Assembly (NCBI GenBank): GCA_027306955.1
Contig: DAHUXX010000245.1
Span: 1-6,660 of the forward strand
Length of the DNA stretch: 6,660 bases
Reading direction: 5' to 3'
Source of the DNA: Acetobacteraceae bacterium
Lineage (GTDB): Bacteria; Pseudomonadota; Alphaproteobacteria; Acetobacterales; Acetobacteraceae
The position numbers and the translations under genes were made by a program. Positions 5,222 through 6,660 of the stretch are shown piece after piece; positions within the stretch are counted from its first letter, which is position 1; each line of letters starts with the position of its first letter. The notes under the pieces are model-generated. The model saw only the letters and a program-made list of their open reading frames with translations, had not been told where the DNA came from and did no database searches.

Positions 5222-6043
5222 TCAAACGTCGAGCTTCGCGATGACCATGTCAAGCTGATCGAGGTCGCGATAGCGGATCGTGAGCGTGCCGCCGCTGCGG
5301 CCGTGGGCGATCGCGACGCGCAGACCCAAGGCCTCCGCAAGCCTCGCCTCCAGAGCCTCGATATCGGCATCCCGCTCCGGCTTGTGCTTGGTCTGGCGGG
5401 GGGCCACGAGGTTTTCGGCCTGGCGAACCGTCATTCCGCGCTCGGCCAGGCGTTTCGCTCGCTCCACGGCGTCCGGCTGCCCGATCAGCGTGCGGGCATG
5501 GCCGGCGGTAAGGGTGCCGTCGCGCAGCATCGCCTGGACCTCCTCCGGCAAGGTCAGTAGGCGAACGGCGTTGGCGATGTGGCTGCGCGATTTGCCAGTC
5601 GCCTGGGCGATCGCTTCCTGCGTCAGGGCGAAGTCGGTGGAGAGGCGCTTGTAGCCTTCGGCCTCTTCCACCGGGTTGAGGTCCGTGCGCTGGACGTTCT
5701 CGATGATGGCGGCGGCGGCGGCCTCGTCGTCGCTGAGGTTGCGCACGAGCACCGGGATATCGTGCAGGCCGGCCATCTGCGCGGCGCGCCAGCGGCGTTC
5801 GCCGGCGATGATTTCCCAGCCATCCTCCTTGGGTCGGACCAGCAGGGGCTGGAGCACGCCGCGCAGGCGGATGGAGTCGGTCAGCTCCTCCATCTTTGTC
5901 TCATCGAAGTGCCGACGCGGCTGATAAGGGCTGCTGCTGAGTTGGTCGATCGGGACGGTTGCGATCCCCTCGGCGGGCGCGGGGGCAGCGGCGTCGCCGA
6001 TCAGGGCCGCGAGACCGCGGCCGAGCTTTGGGGGTTTGCTCAT
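5222..6043 (-). CDS. parB: Chromosome-partitioning protein ParB
   Basis: A 273-residue ParB of the chromosomal type. ParB binds parS sites near the origin, spreads as a CTP-dependent DNA clamp, and works with ParA to segregate replicated origins. In order it shows the N-terminal ParA-contact peptide KLGRGLAALIGD (6-17), the ParB/Spo0J block with QPRRHFDE (41-48), the CTP-binding GERRWRAA (81-88), ENVQRTDLNPVEEA (115-128), the HTH region TQEAIAQATGKSRSHIANAV (141-160), and a C-terminal dimerisation region (about 225-273). The length is close to the usual just under 300 residues and no key motif is missing. Its ATG lies in the ATGA overlap with the parA stop, preceded by GGGAGG inside parA, so the two are translationally coupled. 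No parS site was found in the window. The stop lies 14 bases from that of the convergent HTH gene. Confidence 0.97.
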   Translation of the reverse strand: MSKPPKLGRGLAALIGDAAAPAPAEGIATVPIDQLSSSPYQPRRHFDETKMEELTDSIRLRGVLQPLLVRPKEDGWEIIAGERRWRAAQMAGLHDIPVLVRNLSDDEAAAAAIIENVQRTDLNPVEEAEGYKRLSTDFALTQEAIAQATGKSRSHIANAVRLLTLPEEVQAMLRDGTLTAGHARTLIGQPDAVERAKRLAERGMTVRQAENLVAPRQTKHKPERDADIEALEARLAEALGLRVAIAHGRSGGTLTIRYRDLDQLDMVIAKLDV

Positions 6044-6660
6044 GCGGGCAGGGCCTCCCTCGCGAGCACTTCGTCGGCCAGCGCCTCGTAGGCGACGGCG
6101 CCAGGGGATTTGGGGTCGTAGTCGCGCACCGGTCGCCCGTGGCTCTGCGCTTCCGAGAGGCGGACGGAGCGAGGGATGACGGTTTCGAACACCTTGGCGT
6201 TGAAAAAGGTGCGTGCGTCGGCTGCCACGAGTTCCGAGAGGTTGTTGCGGCGGTCGTACATGGTCAGCACCACGCCCTCGAGGCGCAATTTCGGGTTCAG
6301 ACTGCGACGAATTGCCTCAATCGTGCGGGTGATCTGGGTAATTCCTTCGAGCGCCAGGAACTCGCATTGCAGCGGCACCAGCACACCGGTGGCCGCAACC
6401 AGCGCATTGAGCGTCAACAGCGTCAGCGAAGGCGGCAAATCGATAAGGACGATGTCGTAGGGCGCGTCCGCCAGGGCCTCGCGCAAGCGGAATTCCCGCC
6501 TTTCCACATTGATCAGCTCGATTTCCGCGCCAGCGAGATCCGGGTCGGCGGGAACCATGTCCAGGCCCTTGATTCCCGTTGGGCGGACTGCCTGGGCGAG
6601 CGGCGTACCGAGCAGCACGGCATACGTACCCTTGGACCGCTCGTTGCGGTGGATGCCGAA
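6040..6660 (-). CDS. parA: Chromosome-partitioning ATPase ParA, 5' end outside window
   Basis: The C-terminal 206 residues of a ParA/Soj-type deviant-Walker ATPase, which binds DNA non-specifically when ATP-bound and moves ParB-parS complexes. The reading frame is open to the window edge (first visible residues FGIHRNERSKGTYAVLLG), so the in-frame GTG at 6616-6618 is internal and not the true start. The deviant Walker A motif is off the edge. Visible family signatures are VPADPDLAGAEIEL, the Walker B-type DIVLIDLPPSLTLLTLNAL (near 6412-6456), VPLQCEFLALEG, GVVLTMYDRRNNLS, and the C-terminal FETVIPRSVRLSEAQSHGRPVRDYDPKSPGA region split between strands and helices. It overlaps parB by four bases, and the operon order parA-parB is the usual one. 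In alphaproteobacteria rsmG and mnmG often lie upstream, which would be beyond the right edge here. Confidence 0.97.
   Translation of the reverse strand, partial: FGIHRNERSKGTYAVLLGTPLAQAVRPTGIKGLDMVPADPDLAGAEIELINVERREFRLREALADAPYDIVLIDLPPSLTLLTLNALVAATGVLVPLQCEFLALEGITQITRTIEAIRRSLNPKLRLEGVVLTMYDRRNNLSELVAADARTFFNAKVFETVIPRSVRLSEAQSHGRPVRDYDPKSPGAVAYEALADEVLAREALPA

Noticed and set aside
6616..6618. GTG as the start of parA
   Set aside because: The frame stays open to the window edge and the upstream residues (GIHRNERSKGTYAV) match the ParA family, so the real start lies outside the window.

Overview
The window looks like ordinary chromosome from a GC-rich alphaproteobacterium. The evidence is the parA–parB pair with typical alphaproteobacterial sequence, a pirin gene next to a MarR-type regulator, a two-domain universal stress protein ending in a GAYSHSRLRQ-type block, and very strong G/C bias at third codon positions. 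A member of the Rhodospirillales, perhaps Acetobacteraceae, would fit, but that placement is inference from overall resemblance. I see no insertion sequence, tRNA, rRNA, CRISPR array or phage gene.

Layout: positions 1-454 hold the 3' part of pdxH (pyridoxamine 5'-phosphate oxidase). It overlaps a fused aminoglycoside-phosphotransferase-like/P-loop kinase gene (427-1923) that appears to start at TTG. After a 79-base gap comes a universal stress protein (2003-2869), then a MarR-family regulator (2902-3405) and a pirin/YhhW-type cupin (3443-4135). A clean 7+7 inverted repeat fills most of the short gap between marR and pirin and is a good candidate operator. A strong hairpin follows the pirin gene. 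The 211-base gap 4136-4346 carries that hairpin and a relatively AT-rich patch with three closely packed GAATC (GANTC) sites. Next is an XRE-type HTH protein with a long C-terminal region I cannot assign (4347-5207). It converges on parB (5222-6043, minus strand) with only 14 bases between the stop codons. parB is preceded by parA (6040 to the right edge, minus strand, 5' end missing), and the two genes overlap by four bases (ATGA).

How the genes may work together: parA and parB form the chromosome-partitioning system. The Usp, MarR and pirin genes form a same-strand stress-related block, with MarR probably controlling pirin and perhaps itself. pdxH belongs to vitamin B6 metabolism, and its kinase-like neighbour has no established substrate. 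The least explained item is the HTH gene beside parAB: its upstream region has a cluster of possible CcrM methylation sites and partial dyads, and its C-terminal region is unfamiliar. No window-wide novel system is evident; most genes belong to recognised families.
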